Source: Oscillospiraceae bacterium (GTDB lineage: Bacteria; Bacillota; Clostridia; Oscillospirales; Oscillospiraceae). Taken from it: DNA of 12,343 bases. Below, in pieces: positions 1-6,742 of the stretch. Position numbers and translations under genes: made by a program. Position 1 is the first letter of the stretch. Every line of letters starts with the position of its first letter. Under the pieces are notes generated by a model. The model did not search any database. It saw only the letters and a list, made by a program, of their open reading frames with translations, and was not told the DNA's origin. The DNA is taken from positions 2,126-14,468 of the forward strand of contig JAJBVW010000027.1 in the NCBI GenBank assembly GCA_020866945.1. The letters are read 5' to 3'.

Positions 1-1
1 C

Positions 2-734
2 GAGCAGGGCATTATAGGCGTCAGCTCCGGGGCAGCGTTTGTAGCGGCGTTGACAGTCAGCTTTTTCCCCACCCCTGTCGCTGGTTACGCCCATTATCTC
101 CTTCCTGGGCGGTATGCTTGCCTTTGCGCTGGTATACAGCCTTGCCTGGAACGGACGAATGAGTCCCCTGCGGCTGATTCTGGTCGGCGTGGCTGTAAAC
201 GCTATGTTCACGGGACTATCCAGCGCCTTTTCCGATATGACCGGCGGCACATACAGCGGCGTGACAAGCATTATAAACGCCAATATCTCCCTGAAGGACT
301 GGGATGATGTGAAGGTCATGACTATCTACATCTCCATCGGCCTGATTCTGGCCTTTGCTGCCGCAAAGATCTGCAATTTGCTGGCACTTTCAGATGAAAC
401 CGCCGGCTCGCTGGGGGTCAACGTACATGCGTCAAGGCTTATTGGGGCGCTGCTTTCCGTGCTGCTTGACTCTATCTTCACGGCCATTATCGGGGCCGTC
501 AGCTTTTTGGGATTGATAGTCCCTCATCTGGGACGGCTGCTGGTCGGCAGCGACCACAGGGTTCTTTTGCCCTATTCCGCGCTGCTGGGAGCGCTGTTCT
601 TCCTTGCCGCTGATACGGCGGGCCGGATGATTGCTTATCCCTACGAGATTAGCGCGGCCACTATTATGAGCATCGTGGGCGGGCCAGTGTTCATACTGCT
701 GCTGAAACGGAGCCGGACAGCTTATGGGAAATAA
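2..734 (+). CDS. FecCD-family ABC transporter permease (5' partial, apparent frameshift near base 70)
   Basis: Membrane subunit of an iron-siderophore/heme/cobalamin-type ABC importer. The reading begins before the window: bases 2-70 (frame 2) encode the family motif EQGIIGVSSGAAF, matching the usual GhhGhSSGA loop. From about base 72 the family sequence continues in frame 3 (PLSLVTPIISFLGG, then SPLRLILVGVAVNA and GAVSFLGLIVPHLGRLLVG, where the conserved EAA-like coupling loop with SDHRVLLP lies). Removing one C from the C-run at 67-70 rejoins the frames as TVSFFPPLSLV, so there is a +1 indel in a T5-C4-A-C4 tract. This is either a sequencing error or a real inactivation. The 3' end overlaps the ATPase start by 11 nt, so the two are one operon. 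The binding protein is presumably upstream, outside the window. The family is clear; the substrate is not determined. Confidence 0.88.
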
Positions 735-1509
735 TACACCGTTTTTTTCTCTGGAGGACATATCGTTTTCCTATGACAGGCAGGAGCCGGTGCTGAAAAA
801 CATCTCCCTTGAAATACCAAGAGGGAAAATGACTGCCGTCCTTGGCCCTAACGGCTGCGGCAAATCCACCCTGTTCCATCTCTTATGCGGAAGCCTGAAG
901 CTGACCCAGGGGCGGATTCTGCTGGACGGCAGGAGCATCCGGGACATCCCCCGCCGGGAATTTGCCAGGAGAGTGTCCATTGTCCATCAATATAACCTGG
1001 CGCCAGAGGATATTACCGTCCGCAAGCTGGTAACCATGGGGCGCACGCCCTATCACAACATGTTTTCCGCTTATCATACGGAAGCAGATAAAAAGGCTAT
1101 TGAACGGGCGCTTGAAATTACGGACACCGCAAAATACGCCCGGCGGCTTGTCCGCCAGCTCTCCGGCGGTCAGCGGCAGCGGGTATGGCTGGCCATGGCT
1201 CTGACCCAGGACACGGAGATTTTGCTGCTGGATGAGATCACCACCTATTTGGATGTTTATTACCAGCTTCAGCTTCTGCGTTTGATTGCCGGTCTCCAGA
1301 GGGAATATGGTTTAACGGTCGTTATGGTAATGCACGACATCAATCAGGCCATGGAATTTTGTTCCCAGGCCGTCCTGATGGAGGAAGGACAAATCCTTGC
1401 CAGTGGCGATACGGGCCGGGTCATCAGCGAGCGAAACCTTCTGCGTGCCTTCCATGTGGAAACAGAGCTTCACACTCTGGGCGGCAAACGATACTGTATA
1501 TATAAGTGA
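724..1509 (+). CDS. ABC transporter ATP-binding protein, FepC/FhuC/FecE type
   Basis: Cytoplasmic ATPase that powers the adjacent FecCD permease for uptake of an iron chelate, heme or corrinoid. At 261 aa it is normal for the family. Visible motifs are Walker A GPNGCGKST (41-49), ABC signature LSGGQRQR (from 146), Walker B ILLLDE (D170, E171), D-loop region YLD and the H-loop histidine H204 in VMHDINQ. The family normally reads LLLDEPTTxLD; here the Pro is Ile (DEIT, I172), which is unusual, but the catalytic Glu is kept. The ATG lies inside the permease 3' end (11 nt overlap), consistent with translational coupling. The gene is followed 13 nt later by the small membrane protein and then the secreted paralogs, which suggests their ligand is the transported substrate (inference). 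Confidence 0.95.
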   Translation: MGNNTPFFSLEDISFSYDRQEPVLKNISLEIPRGKMTAVLGPNGCGKSTLFHLLCGSLKLTQGRILLDGRSIRDIPRREFARRVSIVHQYNLAPEDITVRKLVTMGRTPYHNMFSAYHTEADKKAIERALEITDTAKYARRLVRQLSGGQRQRVWLAMALTQDTEILLLDEITTYLDVYYQLQLLRLIAGLQREYGLTVVMVMHDINQAMEFCSQAVLMEEGQILASGDTGRVISERNLLRAFHVETELHTLGGKRYCIYK

Positions 1510-1522
1510 GGTACTATAAGCT

Positions 1523-2047
1523 ATGAAGACGCTGATAAAAATTTTGCAGAGCAAAGGACTGGCCATCGGCTATATTGTGGTGGGTATTGCCCTGTTGCTG
1601 TTTACTGTCCCGCAGATTGCCGCCCTTGGCCGAGGTGATGCAGAGCCAGATGTCCTTTGGGAGTTGGAGCCGGAACAGGAAAGCCCGGAGTCGGAGGACG
1701 AAGAAGCTTCCGATGCGGATGTAAGCTATATTTCCATTCCCGGCTTCGAGAGCGCGACCATAGATGCTGACAGCGAGACCGTTTCCCTCTACCTTTATAA
1801 CCCGGAAGGAAACGAGTGCTATTTCGTAATCTCTATTTATCTATACGAGGGCCAGGACGGAGCGGAAGAACTGATTTATCAGTCCAAGCTGGTATCCCCC
1901 GGCCAGGAGCTGTATGAGATCACCCTGGAGCGGGCGTTGGAGGCTGGTGCCTATCAGGCCTATGTGAACTATGCCACCTACACCATGGACGGGGAATATA
2001 CACCCCTGAACGGCGCCAACGTCCCCTTCACATTGACTGTGGAATAA
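1523..2047 (+). CDS. Membrane-anchored extracellular beta-domain protein, unknown function
   Basis: 174 aa. Residues about 11-35 form one hydrophobic segment (GLAIGYIVVGIALLLF...) after a short basic N-terminus, so it is probably N-in with the C-terminus outside. A strongly acidic stalk follows (about 38-66, Glu/Asp rich), then a beta-rich domain of about 105 residues with VSLYLYNPEGNECYFVISIYL and a conserved-looking LEAGAYQAYVNYATY...YTPLNGANV ending. I recall similar small Ig-like proteins beside Firmicutes surface-protein genes, but know no assigned function. A weak gagg ribosome site lies at 1508-1511. The gene sits between the ABC ATPase and the secreted paralogs, and its stop (2045-2047) is 23 nt before the start of paralog A. 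It may dock a secreted protein at the membrane (inference only). Confidence 0.8.
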   Translation: MKTLIKILQSKGLAIGYIVVGIALLLFTVPQIAALGRGDAEPDVLWELEPEQESPESEDEEASDADVSYISIPGFESATIDADSETVSLYLYNPEGNECYFVISIYLYEGQDGAEELIYQSKLVSPGQELYEITLERALEAGAYQAYVNYATYTMDGEYTPLNGANVPFTLTVE

Positions 2048-2070
2048 TGCGGAACAAGGAGATTACAGTT

Positions 2071-3633
2071 ATGAAGAATCTGCGAAGACCACTATCCCTG
2101 ATTATTATCTTGGCCATGCTATGTAGTCTTGGTAGCGCTGCGCTGGCAGATGAGGAGATCGCTTCCGAGGATGAAGGAGAGACTATTCAGGTCGAAGAAA
2201 TCCTGGACGAAACCGACGGCAGTGCTGACGAGACCTCCGATGACCCTGCGGCGGCGGAGAAAGACGATGGGGATGCGCTGGAGGTAGAAGTCGCCGGTAT
2301 CGACAGTAGATCTGAAATGGAGGATATAGCAACCACCGCGGCGGAAGCCGCCGAGCCGGAGAATAAGGAAGGCGGTGCGGATGCAGAGGCTTCTTCCGAG
2401 GAAGAAACAGATGCAGAGACTTTGCAGGAGGAAGAATCTGCTCCGGCAGCCGAAGCCCAGGAGAATATAGCCGATGCAGAGGAGGCATCTGAAGATCCAT
2501 CGGACGAGCCATCCGATGAAGTCCAGGCAGAGATCACAGTCCTGGCTGCCGGCATCTATGACGTTGCAGACTATGTGCGTCTGTCTCTCTCTTCCCTTGG
2601 GGCAGACTTCGCCTCCGGCCTTGTGTCCGGCGCGGTGCTTACCGTAGACGAGGACGGCGCCGCCTCCCTGACCCTAAAGCTCCAAGTGTCCCAACCGCTG
2701 ACGCTGGACGGCGAGTCCTGTTATGCCTACATAGATGCCAGCACCAGCGCACCCGGCTATTACGACGCCGCCGGAAACAGGCACAGCGCAACTTATACCA
2801 CGACTAACAAGCTGGAAAATGCAAGCCTGCATACGGCCACAGACACGGATGGGAACGAGGAACGCCCCTTTGTGGACAGCCTAACCATACCCGTTGAGGA
2901 AGGAATCTCCAGCCTGTACCTTTGGCTGTATGTAAACAGCAATGCTTTGGGCATCCAGTTTTGCGATGGCAGCGGGACGCTTTCCGAGAACGGCAACGGA
3001 ATGAATCTACCCGGTGTGGAAACAGCCTATAAAGCGGTTCTGACTGTAAATTGGGATAGCATTCTCTCCGCTTACGGCACGACTACAACGGTGAGTGCCG
3101 AAGAGGGTAAGGACGAGAACGCTGATGAGAATGTGACCGCGGAAACGACAATGACCTCAGACGCTCCTGCCGAAAACGTAGCCTCCGCTCTGACTGTATC
3201 AGAGGCAACTGTAGCAAACGGGGAGACGACGGAAAATACAGATGAGAAGACGGACACTGTTGAAATGATCCTGGAAGAGATAAACTCCGCCAGCGCCGCC
3301 ACTGTCAGTGCTGCAAAGGAGAGTACCTCTGGCGGCTATACTGTGACCATTCCAACGAATATCGACCTGGGAACCGGCACCTCGGCGGATTATACTATTG
3401 TCATAGATAATCATACCGAAGATGTAGACATTGTGGTAACGGCCCCCGCTATCGGTGTTTTGACCGATTCTGAGGGTGAAAATGTGATTTATTACAAAAA
3501 CATTCTGATAGACGCCGCCGTCTCTGAGACGGACATCACCTTAAACGGCACTGTCGCCCTGATAACTGAGCCAACTGTGTCCGGGGATTACACCGGCACG
3601 CTGACCTTTACCATTCGGGCCAACGGCTCCTGA
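2071..3633 (+). CDS. Secreted Shp/NEAT-like surface protein, paralog A (ligand methionines replaced by Leu)
   Basis: 520 aa from ATG 2071, chosen because AAGGAG at 2056-2061 sits 9 nt upstream; the in-frame ATG at 2047 lacks this. Residues 1-27 form a signal peptide ending in SAALA before DEE. About 28-155 is a low-complexity Glu/Asp/Ala/Ser tract. About 160-335 is a beta-rich domain shared with the next two genes (AGIYDVADYVRL, YYDAAGNRH, FVDSLTIPV, YLWLYVNSNALGIQFCDG). A second acidic linker follows, then a C-terminal beta domain at about 421-520 (TVTIPTNIDLG ... SGDYTGTLTFTIRANGS). The shared domain resembles the Shp/NEAT heme-binding fold by strand pattern. Where the paralogs have Met in NAMGG and SNVMG, this one has L176 and L293. 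There is no LPxTG motif, SLH domain or C-terminal membrane anchor. Heme binding is inferred, not shown. Confidence 0.8.
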   Translation: MKNLRRPLSLIIILAMLCSLGSAALADEEIASEDEGETIQVEEILDETDGSADETSDDPAAAEKDDGDALEVEVAGIDSRSEMEDIATTAAEAAEPENKEGGADAEASSEEETDAETLQEEESAPAAEAQENIADAEEASEDPSDEPSDEVQAEITVLAAGIYDVADYVRLSLSSLGADFASGLVSGAVLTVDEDGAASLTLKLQVSQPLTLDGESCYAYIDASTSAPGYYDAAGNRHSATYTTTNKLENASLHTATDTDGNEERPFVDSLTIPVEEGISSLYLWLYVNSNALGIQFCDGSGTLSENGNGMNLPGVETAYKAVLTVNWDSILSAYGTTTTVSAEEGKDENADENVTAETTMTSDAPAENVASALTVSEATVANGETTENTDEKTDTVEMILEEINSASAATVSAAKESTSGGYTVTIPTNIDLGTGTSADYTIVIDNHTEDVDIVVTAPAIGVLTDSEGENVIYYKNILIDAAVSETDITLNGTVALITEPTVSGDYTGTLTFTIRANGS

Positions 3634-3645
3634 ATCTTATATTGT

Positions 3646-3713
3646 TATCTATCGCCCGCCGGCGGGCGTAGATATATACAGCTTTTCGGGGCGAATTGGA
3701 TCCCGTCCCGAAA
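3646..3713 (+). other. Intercistronic double stem-loop between paralogs A and B
   Basis: A strong hairpin lies at 3646-3674: TATCTA and CGCCCGCC at 3653-3660 pair with GGCGGGCG at 3661-3668 and TAGATA, with one bulged T at 3652. A second possible stem is TTTCGGG (3684-3690) with CCCGAAA (3707-3713). Neither is followed by a U-run, so this is not a classic rho-independent terminator. It more likely protects a 3' end or directs mRNA processing that sets the ratio of A to B. The function is inferred from position only. Confidence 0.5.
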
Positions 3714-3767
3714 GACGCAACCATTAAAATCTGGCAAATGCCAAAACTAGAAAGGAGTCATTATAAT

Positions 3768-4802
3768 ATGACAAAAATTCGTAAAGTGCTGTCCCTGATT
3801 TTGGGGGTGGCAATGCTTCTGAGCGTGTGCGCCATTGGCGCCATGGCCGACGACAGCTCCAGCCTGGAGGCCGGAACCTACGACATCAGCGATTACTATG
3901 ACCTGTCTCTTTATGTCAACGCCATGGGCGGCATTGAGTTCAGCACAGACCTGCTGTCGGGTGCGACCCTGACCGTGGACGCCAATGGGGATGCCATTGT
4001 TACCCTTGCATTTCAGGTATCCAATGAGCTGGTGATATATACGGTTGCGTGCAATGCGTATGTGGATGCCAGCAGCTCCACCCCCGGCTATTATGATGCC
4101 AATGGTGAGGTTCAGACTGCTTCCTACACCACTGCCACAGTGGATAGTCGCGGCAATACCGCTACAGATCCAAACGGCAATACCAACTGCACATTCGTGG
4201 ACAGCATGACCTTCCCTGTGGTGGAAGGAACGGAGACTATGTATCTCTGGATTTATCTAAACAGCAACGTGATGGGTCTTCAGTTCTGCGACGGAACAGG
4301 CTCCGGCGCCAGCAACAACCCTGGGGTAGCCACGCCCTATGCTGCTGCCCTAACGATTGACTGGGACGGCATCCTGAGCGCTTATGGTTCCGGCACCACC
4401 GGCGGCAGCGGCGAAGATGACGGTGATTCTTCCGAAACCTCTACCCAGGACGCCACTATCACCTATACCTATACGGCAGCCTCGGCCAGCAATTCCTATG
4501 AGGTGAGCATCCCCTCCACCATCGCCCTGGGTACCAACACCTCCGCTTCGTATACGGTTACTGCCGCAGCTTTTGATCTGGAAGACGGCGCATATGTCAC
4601 CGTTTCCGCGCCCACGACCGGCACCCTGAGCAGCGGCACGGAGACCCTGTCCTTCAGCAATAACCTGTCCAGCGGAAAGCTCACCGCCACTGGCGATAAC
4701 CTGAGCGGCACCGGTTCCCTTACCTCTGAGGCCACCGTTTCCGGCGATTACACCGGCACTCTGACCTTCACAATCAATTTCTATACTGCGGACGCTGACT
4801 AA
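3768..4802 (+). CDS. Secreted Shp/NEAT-like putative heme-binding protein, paralog B
   Basis: 344 aa from ATG 3768, set by AAAGGAG at 3751-3757 with a normal spacer; the in-frame ATG at 3696 has no such site. Residues 1-27 are a signal peptide (ILGVAMLLSVCAIGAMA, then DD). About 32-205 is the shared beta domain: AGTYDISDYYDLSLYVNAMGG with M53, DASSSTPGYYDANG, FVDSMTFPV and LNSNVMGLQFCDG with M169. Methionines in these two strands are arranged as in Shp, which binds heme through two Met ligands; that resemblance is my reading from memory. A Gly/Ser/Asp linker (about 210-235) leads to the C-terminal domain at about 243-344 (YEVSIPSTIALG ... SGDYTGTLTFTINF). No wall-sorting motif or C-terminal anchor is present. 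It is the middle of three tandem paralogs downstream of an iron-type ABC transporter. Confidence 0.82.
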   Translation: MTKIRKVLSLILGVAMLLSVCAIGAMADDSSSLEAGTYDISDYYDLSLYVNAMGGIEFSTDLLSGATLTVDANGDAIVTLAFQVSNELVIYTVACNAYVDASSSTPGYYDANGEVQTASYTTATVDSRGNTATDPNGNTNCTFVDSMTFPVVEGTETMYLWIYLNSNVMGLQFCDGTGSGASNNPGVATPYAAALTIDWDGILSAYGSGTTGGSGEDDGDSSETSTQDATITYTYTAASASNSYEVSIPSTIALGTNTSASYTVTAAAFDLEDGAYVTVSAPTTGTLSSGTETLSFSNNLSSGKLTATGDNLSGTGSLTSEATVSGDYTGTLTFTINFYTADAD

Positions 4803-4829
4803 AACAGGCAGGATCCATTGTAAGCAAAC

Positions 4830-4859
4830 ATGGGCGCGGGGCCGAAGCCACGTGCCCAT
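4830..4859 (+). other. Intercistronic stem-loop in the leader of paralog C
   Basis: ATGGGCGCG (4830-4838) pairs with CGTGCCCAT (4851-4859) over nine base pairs with one G-U pair. The loop itself can form GGC/GCC around CGAA. It is followed by an A-rich tract and the ribosome site, not by a U-run, so it is an mRNA structure and not a terminator. It lies in the 90-nt gap between B and C and may affect processing or translation of C. Confidence 0.4.
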
Positions 4860-4875
4860 ACCTACGATAGAAAAA

Positions 4876-4895
4876 AAGGGGGAACCCGCTGTTTG
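4876..4895 (+). promoter_or_regulatory. Ribosome binding site and TTG start of paralog C
   Basis: An AAAGGGGG tract (about 4875-4882) lies 10 nt before TTG at 4893-4895. Translation from this TTG gives a clean signal peptide (NFKKILAALCCAVVLLAGLP). The in-frame ATG at 4830 would add 21 polar residues, lies inside the stem-loop, and has no ribosome site. Confidence 0.65.
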
Positions 4896-5846
4896 AACTT
4901 CAAAAAAATTCTGGCGGCCTTGTGCTGTGCAGTCGTGCTGCTGGCCGGTCTTCCCACAGCCGTGTCGGCTGATACAACGCTGGAGGCCGGAAAGACCTAC
5001 GAGCTGAGCGGGTCGTTGAGCTGCTATGTCAACGCTATGGGAGGCATTGATTTCGCCTCCACGATGCTCAGCGGCATTACCGTGACAGTGGACAGCGACG
5101 GAAATGCCAGCATGACCATCACCATCGGCGTCAGCTCCGGCACAATCTACTCCGTGGATTATGTGGCCTTTGTGGACGCCTCCAGCTCCACGCCCGGCTA
5201 CTATGACGCTTCTGGTGTCCGGCATAATGCATCCTATACTACCAGCCGGAATACCGCGATAAACTCCAGCGGCAGCAGTGTGCATTATGTGGATTCTATT
5301 ACCTTCCCTATTTCTGCCAGCAGCTTGCGCAGTTCCTATACCCTTTTTCTTTATATAGAAAGCAATGTTATGGGCGTTCAGTTCTGCGACGGCAGCGGCA
5401 GCGCTACCAGCAGCAATCCGGGAGCGCTTACGCCTTATGTGGCCCGCCTTACCGTGGACTGGGGGACGCTGAAATCAGGCCCGGCGGAGACCAGTGGCCG
5501 TTATTCCACTGTGTCCTATACCTATCAGGGACTGGATGATGGACAGTTTATACTGACTATACCAGATAGGTTCACCCTGACATCTGGCAGTTCCCTTGTT
5601 TACCAAGTGTCGCTCTTAGATGCAGCTCTTTCTGATGGAACCGGCCTGGTCATTACTGTCCCTGATACCATTGAGATGACAAGCGGAGAAGATAATCAGC
5701 AAGCCGAGATTAAGCTGAGCGATAACACCCTGACTACGGCGGACTCTGTCCTGACCGGCGCTGTGCTCCTCTCTGTGCAAGAGAAAGAAGACGTCTACAT
5801 CGGAACAGTGGATTTTACCGTAGCGTATGTAACGGGAGCTGAGTGA
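4893..5846 (+). CDS. Secreted Shp/NEAT-like putative heme-binding protein, paralog C
   Basis: 317 aa if started at TTG 4893. Residues 1-26 are a signal peptide ending in TAVSA before DT. About 28-195 is the shared beta domain: LSCYVNAMGGIDF with M49, VDASSSTPGYYDASG, HYVDSITFPI and IESNVMGVQFCDGSG with M160. A short linker leads to the C-terminal domain at about 218-317 (FILTIPDRFTLTSGSS ... VYIGTVDFTVAYVTGAE). This end is more diverged than in A and B and lacks the SGDYTG motif. Both candidate heme methionines are kept. It has no acidic N-terminal tract and no cell-wall anchor. It is the last gene of the surface-protein set: mobile-element debris begins directly after its stop, but the protein end aligns with its paralogs, so it does not look truncated. 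Confidence 0.8.
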   Translation: MNFKKILAALCCAVVLLAGLPTAVSADTTLEAGKTYELSGSLSCYVNAMGGIDFASTMLSGITVTVDSDGNASMTITIGVSSGTIYSVDYVAFVDASSSTPGYYDASGVRHNASYTTSRNTAINSSGSSVHYVDSITFPISASSLRSSYTLFLYIESNVMGVQFCDGSGSATSSNPGALTPYVARLTVDWGTLKSGPAETSGRYSTVSYTYQGLDDGQFILTIPDRFTLTSGSSLVYQVSLLDAALSDGTGLVITVPDTIEMTSGEDNQQAEIKLSDNTLTTADSVLTGAVLLSVQEKEDVYIGTVDFTVAYVTGAE

Positions 5847-6441
5847 ATGCAGAAAAGTTCTTCTGAGTATTCCGCCGTTTTACTTCCCGCTTGCCATCTA
5901 ACCATTCCCGGATAGCATTCTCGGTATAATCTTCCGAGAGAGAATCGCATCGAATAAACCGCTTCCCTTCCGGGATTTTGAACGCCAGGTGCTTACCAGT
6001 TTTGGCTTCAGCGCATTCTGTCTGCATTGCCGCCAGAAAATCCTCGTAGCTTTTGCAGCCTGCGGTGAGTGCGTTATCTATCATCTGCTCTAAACGCTGC
6101 GCTGGGTAGGCGGCTTTTCATCGCCCAGCCAGGTGCCGTAGCTGCCCCGGCTGGTCTCGATCACGGACAGTCCATTCTCTAAACAGAGGATGTCGGAAAT
6201 TCTGCGAATGGCGAAGCAGGAACCCCAGAAGTTCCAAAACTTCCGGGTACAGTCCAAACTGGTGGAGTTGAAAATGATGTGGGAATGGATGTGCTGTTTA
6301 TCTACATGGGTACAGACGATAAAGGCGTGATTTCCCTTTGTCAGCGACATGGCCAGGTCATAGCCTATCTTGTTGGCCTTCTCCGGCGATCTCTCCCGGC
6401 TTGAATGACTGCCGCATATGCCGCATATGATAGGCGATCAC
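5847..6441 (-). pseudogene. MobA/VirD2-type relaxase fragment, multiply frameshifted
   Basis: Remnant of a conjugative-element relaxase (DNA-nicking transfer initiator), read in three successive minus-strand frames. 6441 to about 6385 gives VIAYHMR...QSFKPGE. About 6383 to 6090 gives SPEKANKIGYDLA, the three-His metal motif THVDKQHIHSH, FNSTSLD, SDILCLENGLSVI and YGTWLGDEKPPTQR. About 6100 to 5850 gives RLEQMIDNALTAG and GKHLAFKIPEGKRFIRCDSL. The second shift, near 6100, is explained by one missing base in the RxRLEQ segment; the first, near 6380, fits one extra base or two missing. Both the N-terminus, including the catalytic Tyr region, and the C-terminal half are absent. The fragment abuts the stop of paralog C. 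It is non-functional as read; a sequencing artefact is unlikely for several lesions plus truncation. Confidence 0.82.
6412..6429. repeat. 9-bp perfect tandem duplication inside the relaxase remnant
   Basis: CCGCATATG occurs twice in a row (6412-6420 and 6421-6429). On the minus strand it encodes HMRHMR, where relaxases of this group usually have a single H(M/I)R before QSFKPGE. It looks like a slippage duplication in a decaying gene. Confidence 0.75.
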
Positions 6442-6652
6442 ATCGCAGAAAGTGCTTCATACCGTTTCTCCGGCAGCTTGCCGAGGGCATTAGATTCATA
6501 CAGCTTCTTAAGCAGCGTGTCCAGTTCCTTGCAGCGCTTTCCATGCTGGGCGATCAAAGTTGCCGCCGCTGTATCCGTCATCCGTATAATGGACAAGATT
6601 CGTGTAACCATGCTGTTCTGCGTAGGCTTTGAGATAACGCTTCTGGGATGTG
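6441..6652 (-). pseudogene. Serine site-specific recombinase fragment with internal deletion
   Basis: On the minus strand, about 6652 to 6530 encodes SQKRYLKAYAEQHGYTN followed by YTDDGYSGGNFDRPAW, the end of the resolvase catalytic domain of large serine recombinases. About 6549 to 6441 encodes, in a different frame, KRCKELDTLLKKLYESNALG and KLPEKRYEALSAM, typical of the coiled-coil/DUF4368 region near the C-terminus. The hundreds of residues normally between these are missing, so the gene has an internal deletion with a frame change around 6530-6549. The N-terminal Ser nucleophile is also absent. At 6441 it joins the relaxase fragment directly, so two genes of one element have been fused by deletion. 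It cannot be an active recombinase. Confidence 0.78.
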
Positions 6653-6742
6653 ATTTGTCAAGGGTATTTTCACCGAAAAAACATTTACTGGTAATTCAAA
6701 GTACCAATGCTGGGAACATAAGACCGCAAGGAGCCAAAGCAT

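Noticed and set aside
2047..2070. ATG at 2047 as the start of paralog A
   Set aside because: It overlaps the previous stop, lacks a ribosome site and would put polar residues before the signal peptide; ATG 2071 has AAGGAG at proper spacing.
2187..2555. Ser/Ala-rich minus-strand frames opposite paralog A
   Set aside because: They are the complement of the Glu/Asp/Ala tract in A; the low complexity keeps the reverse frames open by chance.
3646..3674. Reading the hairpin after paralog A as a rho-independent terminator
   Set aside because: The stem is strong but no U-run follows on the plus strand, and a related gene in the same direction starts soon after.
4350..5285. A 311-codon open frame on the minus strand
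   Set aside because: It is antisense to paralogs B and C, has a Gly/Ala/His-rich shadow composition and no ribosome site, and the plus-strand genes have clear signal peptides and conserved domains.
5815..6350. Two minus-strand open frames as separate small genes
   Set aside because: They are consecutive parts of one relaxase joined by restoring a single base near 6100.
6656..6742. Promoter for the DUF1016 gene (TTGTCA at 6656)
   Set aside because: No acceptable -10 box at 16-18 nt spacing was found; nothing else convincing lies in this gap.
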